Translations under genes and position numbers: made by a program
Part shown: positions 6,323 to 14,474 of the stretch, piece after piece
Numbering within the stretch: position 1 is the stretch's first letter
How the letters are laid out: each line of letters starts with the position of its first letter
The notes under the pieces: model-generated
Database searches by the model: none
Seen by the model: the letters and a program-made list of their open reading frames with translations, nothing else
What the model was told of the DNA's origin: nothing
Source: Pseudodesulfovibrio tunisiensis
GTDB taxonomy: Bacteria; Desulfobacterota; Desulfovibrionia; Desulfovibrionales; Desulfovibrionaceae
Assembly: GCF_022809775.1 (NCBI RefSeq)
Contig: NZ_CP094380.1
Location: 1-64,000 of the forward strand
Reading direction: 5' to 3'
Length of the DNA stretch: 64,000 nt

Positions 6323-8760
6323 TGTTGCATCTCACGGACTATCGGGAAAACGCCAAGGGCTTGCCGGATCTGCTTCCCTATGCCGCCATGCTCGACAACG
6401 GCGTGGTGCTCTGCAAGGACGGCTCGTTTCTGGCGGCCTGGGAATTTCGTGCTCAGGACACGGCTTCTTCCACTGACGAGGAACTGGCGTTCGTGAGCGA
6501 GCGCGTGAATCAGGCGTTCAAAAACATGGATTCCGGCTGGATGTGCCATGTGGACGCGCTGCGCACGCCTGCGGACGGGTACCCCGAACCGGGACTGAGT
6601 CATTTCCCGGATTGCGTGACCCGAACCATCGACAATGAACGGCGGCTGACCTTCGAGACCTGCGGCGCGTACTACGCGACCCGCACGGTCCTGAGTCTGA
6701 CGTATCGCCCCGAACTGACCACGGAAAAGCTGAACCGGCTGGTCTACACCAACAATCGGGCAACATCGGAAAATCCGCTGACCAAGCATCTCTCCGTGTT
6801 CAAGACCCGGTGTCTGGAGCTGGAAGACGCTCTGGCGTCGGTCATGCGGCTGGAACGCCTCGGGGAAACCGAATTTCAGGACGAGCATGGCGTGACTCAG
6901 GTGCGTTCCGCGCTGCTGTCCTACCTGCAGGAATGCGTGACCGGAACGGTGCAGCCCGTGAACCTGCCGCAAACGCCCATGTATCTGGACGCTGTTCTGG
7001 GCGGCGTGGATCTGGTCGGCGGACTGGCTCCGCGCGTGGACGGCCGGGAACTGGCCGTGCTGTCGCTGGACGGTCTGCCTCTGGAAAGCTGGCCCGCCAT
7101 GTTGTCGGCGCTGGAAGGGCTGCCTCTGGCCTCGCGCTTCTGCTCCCGGTTCATCTTCATGGATCAGGTGGACGCGCTCAAGGAACTGGATCGGTACCGC
7201 AAGACATGGCGGCAGCAGGTCTTCCGGATTTTCGACGCCATGTTCAACAATCCCAATGCCCGGGCCAACCGGGACGCACTGCGCATGTCCGAGGATGCGG
7301 AAGAGGCCATTGCCGCTGTGCAGGGCGCACAGGTCGGAGCCGGATTCTACACCTCGTGCATCGTGCTTATGCACGAGGACGCGAATCTGCTTCGGGACTG
7401 GACGCGCGAGCTGCGGCGGGAAATCCAGTCCCTGGGCTTCGGGTGCCGGATCGAGAACGTGAACGCGCTTGAAGCGTGGCTGGGCACGCATCCCGGCAAC
7501 TTCTTTGCCAATGTCCGTCGCCCCATGATCAATACCCTGAATTTTGCCGACCTCCTTCCGCTTGCCTCCATATGGCCCGGCCGGGAAACCAATCCATCCC
7601 CCCTTTTCCCGGTCGGGTCGCCTCCCCTGATGCAGTGTGCCACGGACGGGGCCACCCCGTTCCGGCTGAACCTGCATGTGGGCGACCTCGGGCATACCCT
7701 GATCTTCGGTCCCACGGGCGCGGGCAAGAGTACGCTGCTCGGAATTCTCGCGGCCCAGTTCCGGCGTTATGCCGGGGCCACGGTGTTCTGCTTTGACAAG
7801 GGCCGGTCCATGTACGCGCTGTGCAAGGCGGTCGGCGGCACGCATTACGACGTGGGCTCCGAATCGGACGAGCTGGCCTTCTGCCCGTTGCAGCATGTGG
7901 ATTCCGAGGCCGAGCAGGGCTGGGCAGAGGAATACGTCGGCAATCTGGTCGCGCTTCAGGGCGTGGACGTGCTGCCGGCGCATCGCAACGCCATGCATCA
8001 GGCCATGCTTCTGCTGCGCGAATCGCCTGCGGACATGCGGTCCCTCACGGACTTCTATCATCTGCTTCAGGATCAGGAGCTGCGCGCCGCGCTGGAACAC
8101 TACACCACGCAGGGAGCCATGGGGCGGCTGCTGGATGCCCAGACCGACACCATGAACCTTTCGGACTTCATGGTCTTCGAGCTCGAGGAACTCATGAACC
8201 TCGGGGAAAAGAACCTGATTCCGGTGCTGCTGAACATTTTTCATCGCATGGAGTCCCGCCTCCACGGCCAGCCCGCGCTGCTGGTGCTGGACGAGGCGTG
8301 GATCATGCTCGGGCACCCCGTGTTCCGGGCCAAGATCCGGGAATGGCTCAAGGTCATGCGCAAGGCGAACGTGGCCGTCGTGCTGGCCACGCAATCCCTT
8401 TCCGACGCCGTGGACTCCGGCATCTTCGACGTGCTGGTGGAATCCTGTCCGACCAAGATCCTGCTGCCCAATCTGGCGGCGCGTCAGGATCGGCAGGTGG
8501 GTTTGTATCAGGGCATGGGCCTGAATTCCCGACAGATCGACATCGTAGCCCAGTCGGTTCCCAAGCAGGACTACTACGTGATTTCCCCGGAAGGGCGGCG
8601 GCTCATCAGCCTTGCGCTGGGACCGCTCGCGCTTTCGTTCGTGGGTGTTTCGGACAAGGAGAGCATTGCGGAAATCCGCAAGCTGGAGGCCGAGTTCGGC
8701 CGCAAATGGCCCGAGGAGTGGGTGAGACTGAGGAGGTCGCATGCATCGTTTCGCAAGTAG
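6319..8760 (+). CDS. trbE: TrbE, VirB4-family ATPase
   Basis: An 813-aa VirB4 ATPase, normal length. The N-terminal CagE/TrbE domain covers about 1-420. The RecA-like motor has Walker A GPTGAGKSTLL at about 464-474 and Walker B ALLVLDEAWIMLG near 650, followed by ATQSLSDAV (motif Q). It extracts pilin from the membrane and energises the channel. The start overlaps the trbD stop, and the gene end overlaps trbJ by 20 nt. Confidence 0.97.
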   Translation: MMLHLTDYRENAKGLPDLLPYAAMLDNGVVLCKDGSFLAAWEFRAQDTASSTDEELAFVSERVNQAFKNMDSGWMCHVDALRTPADGYPEPGLSHFPDCVTRTIDNERRLTFETCGAYYATRTVLSLTYRPELTTEKLNRLVYTNNRATSENPLTKHLSVFKTRCLELEDALASVMRLERLGETEFQDEHGVTQVRSALLSYLQECVTGTVQPVNLPQTPMYLDAVLGGVDLVGGLAPRVDGRELAVLSLDGLPLESWPAMLSALEGLPLASRFCSRFIFMDQVDALKELDRYRKTWRQQVFRIFDAMFNNPNARANRDALRMSEDAEEAIAAVQGAQVGAGFYTSCIVLMHEDANLLRDWTRELRREIQSLGFGCRIENVNALEAWLGTHPGNFFANVRRPMINTLNFADLLPLASIWPGRETNPSPLFPVGSPPLMQCATDGATPFRLNLHVGDLGHTLIFGPTGAGKSTLLGILAAQFRRYAGATVFCFDKGRSMYALCKAVGGTHYDVGSESDELAFCPLQHVDSEAEQGWAEEYVGNLVALQGVDVLPAHRNAMHQAMLLLRESPADMRSLTDFYHLLQDQELRAALEHYTTQGAMGRLLDAQTDTMNLSDFMVFELEELMNLGEKNLIPVLLNIFHRMESRLHGQPALLVLDEAWIMLGHPVFRAKIREWLKVMRKANVAVVLATQSLSDAVDSGIFDVLVESCPTKILLPNLAARQDRQVGLYQGMGLNSRQIDIVAQSVPKQDYYVISPEGRRLISLALGPLALSFVGVSDKESIAEIRKLEAEFGRKWPEEWVRLRRSHASFRK

Positions 8761-9577
8761 ATGGATGGCCGCAATCGGCCTGATGGTTCTGGTCGTCGTG
8801 TGCGTGGTGTTCGGTCCGGAGCGGAGCGGTGCGCGCACCGTGTACTGCGTGAACTGCTCCAACCGTTTCGTTCAGTCCCTTGAGCGCGCCACCAGCGTGG
8901 AACAGCTCGCCACGATCATGGATCAGTACTCCGAGGATGTGATGCAGACCGAACAGCAGGTGATGATGGTCAAGCAGAACATCGAGCAGCTCGCCTACAT
9001 GCTCAAGAACACCAAGACCTTGAATCGCTACACCCTGCGCAGCCTGCAGAACCGCTTCAGGCGGCTGGGTCGTCTGGTGGGCAAGGTCAGTCGCCAGAAG
9101 GGTGAGGTGGAAGTGCTGGAGGACGTGTACCGCACCACATACCCGAACTACGGGGACGTGAAGGGACTGGTCTGGAAGGACACGCCCGAGGACGCAGCCG
9201 AACGTCAGCGGCGTTGGAAGGATTGGTCCGAACGTGTGGATCAGGCCACCATGGCCACGTTCCGGCTCTCCGGCAGCCAGCTGTCCGAGATAGCGGATTC
9301 GGACGCCTTCGACGCCCATGTGCAGAAGCTGCTCAACGATCCCGAAGGCCGCATGGAAGCCCTTCAGGCCGCAAACCAGCTGGCCGCGCTTCAGATCAGC
9401 GAGACCCGTTCCCTGCGTGCGCTTCTGGCCTCGTCAATCCAGCAGAATTCGCAGGTTGACAGCAAGCAGGAAAAGGAAAGCCAGACGTCCCATGAAGAAT
9501 GGAAGACTCTGTTTTCACATACGTTGGACGATGTGAAGATGGAAAAGATGCGCCCCGGGCCGTCAAACCAATTCTAG
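8741..9577 (+). CDS. trbJ: TrbJ, VirB5-like periplasmic protein
   Basis: A 278-aa exported protein. An N-terminal hydrophobic segment (about 9-25) acts as signal or anchor. The rest is largely helical, with coiled-coil character around 50-110, as in TrbJ/VirB5 pilus-tip proteins. Its final codons overlap the convergent small lipoprotein gene by 4 nt, and both proteins end in SNQF because of a local inverted repeat. Confidence 0.9.
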   Translation: MHRFASRWMAAIGLMVLVVVCVVFGPERSGARTVYCVNCSNRFVQSLERATSVEQLATIMDQYSEDVMQTEQQVMMVKQNIEQLAYMLKNTKTLNRYTLRSLQNRFRRLGRLVGKVSRQKGEVEVLEDVYRTTYPNYGDVKGLVWKDTPEDAAERQRRWKDWSERVDQATMATFRLSGSQLSEIADSDAFDAHVQKLLNDPEGRMEALQAANQLAALQISETRSLRALLASSIQQNSQVDSKQEKESQTSHEEWKTLFSHTLDDVKMEKMRPGPSNQF

Positions 9578-9798
9578 AACTGATTGGAAGGAGTCTTTTT
9601 GGGATGTTTCTTTGCTTCTTCAAGAGACTTTTTAAGTCGATCAGCCCCAATGAGATCTTTCCATTCCTCCTGCGTCATTTCCTTTTGTGTTGTCATTTCC
9701 TCGGCAGGAGCATTTGAAGACGGTGGATTTTGATCTGTATTCGTGCAGCCAAATATCAAAAGAAGCAATGCGGCAGAGCAAACCAGTTTTTTTAACAT
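9574..9798 (-). CDS. Small lipoprotein, probable TrbK-type entry exclusion protein
   Basis: A 74-aa protein with a clear lipoprotein signal (hydrophobic run LLLLIFGC, Cys at residue 18) and a charged, helical C-terminus. AGGAG precedes the ATG at 9798. In RP4 the entry-exclusion lipoprotein TrbK (69 aa) sits exactly between trbJ and trbL, so size, lipobox and position all match. Unusually it is encoded on the opposite strand, within AT-rich DNA unlike the rest of the trb operon. That suggests it was exchanged independently and has its own promoter. Confidence 0.7.
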   Translation of the reverse strand: MLKKLVCSAALLLLIFGCTNTDQNPPSSNAPAEEMTTQKEMTQEEWKDLIGADRLKKSLEEAKKHPKKTPSNQF

Positions 9799-9825
9799 TG
9801 AAATTCTCCTTTTGCGAGTAATGCC

Positions 9826-10971
9826 ATGATAAACAAAAGAAGTAAAAAGGTCTATATAATAGTTTCTTTTGCTGCCGTTTTGTTGGTTCTGTTTTCTCAG
9901 GATTCCTTGGGGGCTGAGGGAACACAAGATACAGAAATTCTGACTACCATAGCTGAAAATGTGCAACGAAAGGCATCTACTTGGTTCCCGGTGCTTCAGT
10001 CGTATGCGCTTTCCCTCTTTCGAATCCTTCTCATCCTTGATGTGGCGTGGATGGGCATTCGTCTTGCCCTGAAAAAGGCGGAATTGAGTGAAGTCCTCGT
10101 GGAATTCGTTCGGCTGCTGATTTTTGCCGGGTTCATGTACGCCTTGGTGATTTACTACAAGGTGTGGGCGAATTCCATAATTGGCGGCTTGGGAAACATT
10201 GCTGTGGGACTGGGGGCACCCCTTTCGGAGCCTAGCGCAATTTTTGCGGCCGGGCTGGAACTCGTATCCAGAGTGTGGGGCAAAATCACCATAATGGCCC
10301 CAGCAAATTCCACCGGGCTGATTTTCTGTGCCCTGATCATCTGCATCACGTTTGCCCTGATTGCGGCGCAGGTGCTGCTTGTCAAATGTGAAGCCTACAT
10401 AGTCCTGAATGCCGGAGCCATTCTGCTCGGCTTTGGCGGTTCCCAGTTCACCAAGGACTACGCAATCAATTTTATCCGCTATTCGTTGGGAGTGGCCGTG
10501 AAGCTGTTCGTCATGCAGCTTCTGGTCAGTCTTGGCATGGAGTTCATCAGTGAATTTCGGACAGCGCAAATTACTTTTGATGAACTCATGGTCGTCATCG
10601 GCGGTTCCATCGTCCTCCTCGCTCTCACCATGTCCATCCCGGACATCGTTTCCGGCATCATCAACGGTTCCCACGTTTCCACAGGGCAGGCCATCACTTC
10701 CGCGACCACTGCCGTGGCCACGGGCAGCATGGCAGCGTTCGCCGGGGCGAAGTCCGGAGCCATAGGCGGAACCAATCTGGTCAAGGCTTTTAGAGGCTCG
10801 AACGATCTTGCAAACGAGGCGGGGCTTACGGGAGGCGACAAGGTCAAACACATGGCTGGCACCATGCATAAGGCATTTGGCTCTGCAAGAACTCCGGGCA
10901 AGACGGATCGGATCAACAGCGCGGTTCAGGCGCAATTCGAATCATTCAAGATGGATCAGGAAGGGAAGTGA
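9826..10971 (+). CDS. trbL: TrbL, VirB6-like polytopic channel protein
   Basis: A 381-aa inner-membrane protein. A signal-like segment (10-25) precedes five to six membrane helices up to about residue 270, followed by a hydrophilic Gly/Ala-rich cytoplasmic tail. This is the TrbL/VirB6 pattern, forming part of the translocation channel. The first 60 codons are AT-richer than the rest, merging with the AT-rich block around the TrbK-like gene. Confidence 0.92.
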   Translation: MINKRSKKVYIIVSFAAVLLVLFSQDSLGAEGTQDTEILTTIAENVQRKASTWFPVLQSYALSLFRILLILDVAWMGIRLALKKAELSEVLVEFVRLLIFAGFMYALVIYYKVWANSIIGGLGNIAVGLGAPLSEPSAIFAAGLELVSRVWGKITIMAPANSTGLIFCALIICITFALIAAQVLLVKCEAYIVLNAGAILLGFGGSQFTKDYAINFIRYSLGVAVKLFVMQLLVSLGMEFISEFRTAQITFDELMVVIGGSIVLLALTMSIPDIVSGIINGSHVSTGQAITSATTAVATGSMAAFAGAKSGAIGGTNLVKAFRGSNDLANEAGLTGGDKVKHMAGTMHKAFGSARTPGKTDRINSAVQAQFESFKMDQEGK

Positions 10972-10998
10972 CGCATCTTCCAAAGGAGAAATGTTGTT

Positions 10999-11334
10999 AT
11001 GAAGCGGTTCCTCTCTTGGTTGTTGGAATTATGTGAAGAAGAACATTCTCTTCAAAATGCAATTGTGAAAGTTGTTGGTTTGGCATGGTGTTTTGGTGAG
11101 GTAGGCCCCCTGCAAAACGGAGCATTCATTACTATCGCTTACTGCTTGCTTTTCTATTTAGTGTTTAGAATTCCATGTGGAGTAGAGTTCTTCAACGAAT
11201 ACGCCGCAGCCGAAAAGGCAAAGATGGTTCTGGTGTTTTATTTGGGAGCAATATTTCTTTTCATATTTATATCTATACTGTTTCCTTTCCATGATGAAGT
11301 TTTTTTATCTATATTTTGTGAGACATCCAAGTAA
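10999..11334 (+). CDS. Hypothetical membrane protein in AT-rich trb insert
   Basis: A 111-aa protein with two or three hydrophobic helices (about 20-35, 44-62 and 77-98). AAAGGAG lies upstream. I do not recognise the family. It lies between trbL and trbF in DNA clearly richer in A and T than its neighbours, with two or more even smaller open frames behind it. Surface or entry-exclusion accessory proteins are often this variable, but that is only an inference from context. Confidence 0.6.
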   Translation: MKRFLSWLLELCEEEHSLQNAIVKVVGLAWCFGEVGPLQNGAFITIAYCLLFYLVFRIPCGVEFFNEYAAAEKAKMVLVFYLGAIFLFIFISILFPFHDEVFLSIFCETSK

Positions 11335-11434
11335 TGCGTAGGCCAGCTCTGAAATCGCATAAAAAACAACGAAGATACAAAAAATGAATTTTATAGCAGA
11401 TTTAATCATCAAAACCTCTTTTGTTGGAGTTTGA
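11334..11434 (+). other. Two overlapping micro-ORFs (17 and 16 codons)
   Basis: A basic 17-aa frame (11334-11387) starts inside the stop of the preceding gene (TAATG). A hydrophobic 16-aa frame (11384-11434) starts inside its stop (ATGA). The next gene follows at 11437. The chain of overlaps suggests translational coupling, but neither peptide resembles anything I know and either may be spurious. Confidence 0.3.
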
Positions 11435-11436
11435 AG

Positions 11437-11631
11437 ATGAATCAGACGTCACGAATATATTTCTCTGGAAGTGTTCCATTTTTGGAAGAACTTTCAGTTT
11501 TGGTCATTTTTGTTGATTACTGCATTCATCTTGCCTTTCCAAGATGGGGCAATTCTTTCATGGCTGCTGGATTCACTTTCTACGGATTCGTGAAGGTCTT
11601 CAGGCGGATATCATTTTTCAACGGCAACTAG
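11437..11631 (+). CDS. Hypothetical small membrane protein
   Basis: A 64-aa protein from ATG at 11437, with GGAG 7 nt upstream. It contains two hydrophobic stretches (about 18-34 and 42-58). It ends 12 nt before trbF. It belongs to the same AT-rich patch as the two preceding frames and has no recognisable relatives. A role linked to the transfer machine is possible from position only. Confidence 0.5.
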   Translation: MNQTSRIYFSGSVPFLEELSVLVIFVDYCIHLAFPRWGNSFMAAGFTFYGFVKVFRRISFFNGN

Positions 11632-11643
11632 CTGGAAGAAGCA

Positions 11644-12309
11644 ATGAGCAAACAGATCGAGAATCCCTATCTTGCCGGGCGCGAGGAATGGCTGGAGCGG
11701 TACGGCAGCTACATCCGGAGCCGGAATCTGTGGCGCATGTTCGCGTTCGGGTGTCTGACCGTGGCCGGGCTGTCCATTGCCGGCAACGTGGTGCAGGCCA
11801 CGCGCAATCGGGTGGTCCCCTATGTCGTCGAGGTGGACAAGCTGGGCAATGCCCGAGCCGTGCAGCGCGCCGAGGCAATCGGCGAGATTCCTGATCGCGT
11901 GATTCAGGCCGATCTGGCGCGGTTCGTGACCAACTGGCGCACCGTGACTGCTGATCTGGGACTCCAGAAGCGCATGGTGACCCGGCTGTCCGCCTATGTG
12001 GCGGGTTCGGCCAAGGGCATGATCCGGGAATGGTTCATGGGCAACAATCCCTATGAGCGCGCCAAGGATGTTCTGGTGGAAGTGACCATTGCGGGCATCC
12101 CGCTGCCTGTCAGCGATTCCAGCTGGCGCATCGAGTGGGCCGAGACCGTGCGCAGCCATGCCGGCACCACCCTGAGCCACACCCGTTACGAAGCCACCCT
12201 GACCGTGGCCGTGCATCCCCCGAAAACGGATCGACAGATCATCAGCAATCCCGCCGGAGTCTTTGTCACGGGCCTGTCCTGGGCAGAGCTGCTCGGCCAG
12301 AAGGGGTAG
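11644..12309 (+). CDS. trbF: TrbF, VirB8-like channel assembly factor
   Basis: A 221-aa bitopic inner-membrane protein. A short cytoplasmic N-terminus (1-30) and one membrane helix (about 31-50) precede a periplasmic NTF2-like domain (60-215) with the VirB8 motifs VVPYVVEVDK and SWRIEWAET. It nucleates the T4SS core complex. Codon use returns to the GC-rich trb style here, which marks the end of the AT-rich insert. Confidence 0.93.
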   Translation: MSKQIENPYLAGREEWLERYGSYIRSRNLWRMFAFGCLTVAGLSIAGNVVQATRNRVVPYVVEVDKLGNARAVQRAEAIGEIPDRVIQADLARFVTNWRTVTADLGLQKRMVTRLSAYVAGSAKGMIREWFMGNNPYERAKDVLVEVTIAGIPLPVSDSSWRIEWAETVRSHAGTTLSHTRYEATLTVAVHPPKTDRQIISNPAGVFVTGLSWAELLGQKG

Positions 12310-12315
12310 GCGATG

Positions 12316-12654
12316 TCAGCGAAGTTCCTGAGCGTTGCGGGTGAGCGTGTCCACAATCCACGCGTTGAGGCTCTTGTCATTTGCTCTGGCAAGGGAGGCG
12401 AACAGCTTGTGCTGTTCCGGATCCATCCGCAGGGTGAGCTTTCCGGAAAACGGCTTTTCCGGCTCGATGCCCAACTCCTTGCATGTATCAAGGTATTCCC
12501 TGACCGAAACGGCGAACTCCTTCCTCAGCTCGTCCGTGGTCTTTCCGTAAAAGGTGATGGTGCTCTTGGTGTTCACCACCTCTCCGAAAAACGAATCGAT
12601 TTCAGCCCGGTAGCTGATGTGCGCCTGATATCGGCCATGCTTCATGAGCGACAT
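12316..12654 (-). CDS. HicB-family protein without visible HicA
   Basis: A 112-aa protein of the HicB type: an RNase-H-like fold in the first 70 residues (YGKTTDELRKEF) and a ribbon-helix-helix C-terminus (SGKLTLRMDPEQHKLFASLA). HicB normally neutralises the HicA mRNA interferase. No hicA-sized frame exists upstream; only 122 bp separate it from divergent trbG. It sits antisense between trbF and trbG, with AAGGAGG before its start. It may act as a solitary repressor of the downstream transfer genes. Confidence 0.8.
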   Translation of the reverse strand: MSLMKHGRYQAHISYRAEIDSFFGEVVNTKSTITFYGKTTDELRKEFAVSVREYLDTCKELGIEPEKPFSGKLTLRMDPEQHKLFASLARANDKSLNAWIVDTLTRNAQELR

Positions 12655-12703
12655 GGTCTTTCCTCCTTGCGCTGCAGGGCGTGCAACGCTTCAGCAATTT
12701 TCC

Positions 12704-12736
12704 CCACGGAAAACGTGGTGTCATTTTTTGGTGTCA
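12704..12736 (+). promoter_or_regulatory. Hairpin and direct repeats between hicB and trbG
   Basis: A CCACG/CGTGG stem (12704-12718) is followed by GGTGTCA at 12717-12723 and again at 12730-12736, 13 bp apart. The region separates divergent hicB-like and trbG genes. The repeats are candidate binding sites for the ribbon-helix-helix protein, and the stem plus T-run could weakly terminate transcripts arriving from trbF. Confidence 0.35.
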
Positions 12737-12776
12737 AGGACAAGCGGAATCGCGTTTTAGCTGCTGGAGAAATCAT

Positions 12777-13748
12777 ATGAAGATTTTGCCTTTGATTCTC
12801 ATGGGATCGCTGTTCGCAATCCCGGCCCATGCGGCACCGCCGCCCAAGGATGCGCCGGGACTGCTGAACAAGGTGTTCATCTCGCGCGAGGCTCCGGATC
12901 CGGAACAGGTCGAGGAGCAGGATGTGGTGGTGGAACTGCCGCCGCTGCCCGAGCCGGAATACATCAGTTCGAAGCCCGTGAAGCTGACCGACAAGGAGCG
13001 CAAGGCCCTGAGCATGGCCACGGAATGGAAGGACCGGAAGGTGAATCCGGTCATGCATCCGGGCGGCAAGGTCGTCTACGTGTTCGGCGCAACCATGCCT
13101 TCCATCGTGTGCGCGCCGCTCAAGACCTCGGATCTGGAACTGCAGCCCGGGGAGAACGTGAACGACGTGATCGTGGGCGACACGGCGCGCTGGGTGGTGA
13201 CCGTGGGCCGGTCCGGACATTCGGAAGGCGAGAGCACGCACCTCGTGTTCAAGCCGCTGGATGCGGGACTGGAAACCACGGCCGTGATCACCACGGACCG
13301 CCGCACCTACCATGTCCGGCTGGTCTCGGATCGCAAGGGCCACACTCCCTACGTGGGGTTCGTCTATCCCGAGGACCAGCAGCAGGCGTTGCGCGAACAG
13401 CTCAGGCGCAAGGAGCGCAAGCAGAAGTGGGAGACCACGGAAGTGGCGGGAACGCCGGTGAAGCTGTCGGCCCTGGACTTCAACTACCGCATCGTGGGCG
13501 AGGCCGAATGGAAGCCCCTGCAGGTCTACAACGACGGATTGCACACCGTGATCCGCCTGCCCGAGACCGTGCGCCAGAACGAATACCCGGTGCTGCTCGT
13601 GGAGCGGGCCGGGGAACGCACTCTGGTCAACTACCGGGTGCACGGCACGAGCATGGTCGTGGACGGCGTGTTCCGCAAGGGGCTGCTGTTGACCGGCGTG
13701 GGCAAGGCCCGGACCAAGGTGGAAATTCAAAGGATGGTGGAAGAATGA
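12777..13748 (+). CDS. trbG: TrbG, VirB9-like outer-membrane complex protein
   Basis: A 323-aa periplasmic protein with a signal peptide (1-19, cleavage after AHA). The VirB9 N-terminal domain covers about 75-200 (VFGATMPSIVCAPLKTSDLELQ begins it) and the C-terminal beta domain about 225-320. ATG at 12777 follows GGAG; upstream in-frame starts would overlap the intergenic hairpin. It forms the outer-membrane ring with TrbI and the TrbH-type lipoprotein. Its stop overlaps the next start. Confidence 0.93.
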   Translation: MKILPLILMGSLFAIPAHAAPPPKDAPGLLNKVFISREAPDPEQVEEQDVVVELPPLPEPEYISSKPVKLTDKERKALSMATEWKDRKVNPVMHPGGKVVYVFGATMPSIVCAPLKTSDLELQPGENVNDVIVGDTARWVVTVGRSGHSEGESTHLVFKPLDAGLETTAVITTDRRTYHVRLVSDRKGHTPYVGFVYPEDQQQALREQLRRKERKQKWETTEVAGTPVKLSALDFNYRIVGEAEWKPLQVYNDGLHTVIRLPETVRQNEYPVLLVERAGERTLVNYRVHGTSMVVDGVFRKGLLLTGVGKARTKVEIQRMVEE

Positions 13749-14473
13749 GACGTGCTGTTCTGCTGGTGGCGCTCATGTTGCTGGGCGGCTGCGCCACGCT
13801 TGGACAATGGTTTTCCCACGAGGGCCGGGCCGCTGCTCCGGTCGAGGATTCGGCTCTGGCCGATCTGGCGGACAAGGCCGGCCTGAAACTGGCCTCGCAT
13901 TATCCCCCGGGCCGTACCCGGCTGAGCTTTTCCCAGCATGAGGATGGATTCGGCAGGCTGTTCGAGGACTCGCTGCGGCGGCAGGGCTTCACCCTGACGG
14001 AAGAGGGCGGAGGCAACCTCGGCGTGTCGTTCGTGCTGGACAGTCTGGGCGAGGAACAGGCCGGGCAGGGCAGCGCGCTCTGGTACCTGCTGGTGCGCGT
14101 GTCGGACGGATTCAGCTTCGGTCGGGTCTATGCCCTTGGCGAGGCCGGCTATTCCCCTGTCGGCGTCATGACCCAGACCCCGGCGTTCTTTGCGCAGAAG
14201 GATGCGGGCGAGCCCGTGCCCACGCGACCGGCCGAGGAATGGCGGATCAAGCCGGGCAGTCTGAGATACCAGCTCGCAGCGTGGTGCGGCCGGGCCGGAT
14301 ATCAGCTGGTCTGGAAGGCGGAACACGATTTCACCATGCAGGTGAACGCGATTTTCCGGGACTCGTTCACGGGCGCGTCCCAGCGGCTGTTTTCGCGCAT
14401 GCACCAGACCGGTGTGGGGCTTCGCGCGACCATCTATCAGAACAACCGGGTCCTGGAAGTCGTGGAGGACTGA
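13745..14473 (+). CDS. TrbH-PilL (TcpQ) fusion lipoprotein
   Basis: A 242-aa lipoprotein (LLGGCAT, Cys at about 16). Residues 40-140 show the TrbH pattern (HYPPGRTRLSF, then a Phe-Gly-x-Leu-x-x-Asp-Ser-Leu run, then a domain with an RV-x-Y motif). Residues about 165-242 are a TcpQ/PilL C-terminal domain (GSLRYQLAAWCGRAGYQLVW and a final NNRVLEVVE). TrbH is the VirB7-like lipoprotein of the Trb system; TcpQ domains help secretins in type IVB pili. The gene lies exactly where the trb operon passes into the pil operon. The fusion is my reading of the two halves. Confidence 0.7.
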   Translation: MRRAVLLVALMLLGGCATLGQWFSHEGRAAAPVEDSALADLADKAGLKLASHYPPGRTRLSFSQHEDGFGRLFEDSLRRQGFTLTEEGGGNLGVSFVLDSLGEEQAGQGSALWYLLVRVSDGFSFGRVYALGEAGYSPVGVMTQTPAFFAQKDAGEPVPTRPAEEWRIKPGSLRYQLAAWCGRAGYQLVWKAEHDFTMQVNAIFRDSFTGASQRLFSRMHQTGVGLRATIYQNNRVLEVVED

Positions 14474-14474
14474 C

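Noticed and set aside
6289..8862. 857-codon reverse-strand frame over trbE
   Set aside because: Antisense shadow of a clear VirB4 ATPase, without motifs or ribosome site.
12655..12776. hicA toxin upstream of the hicB-like gene
   Set aside because: Only 122 bp are available, and translation in all frames shows no HicA-like RNA-binding pattern.
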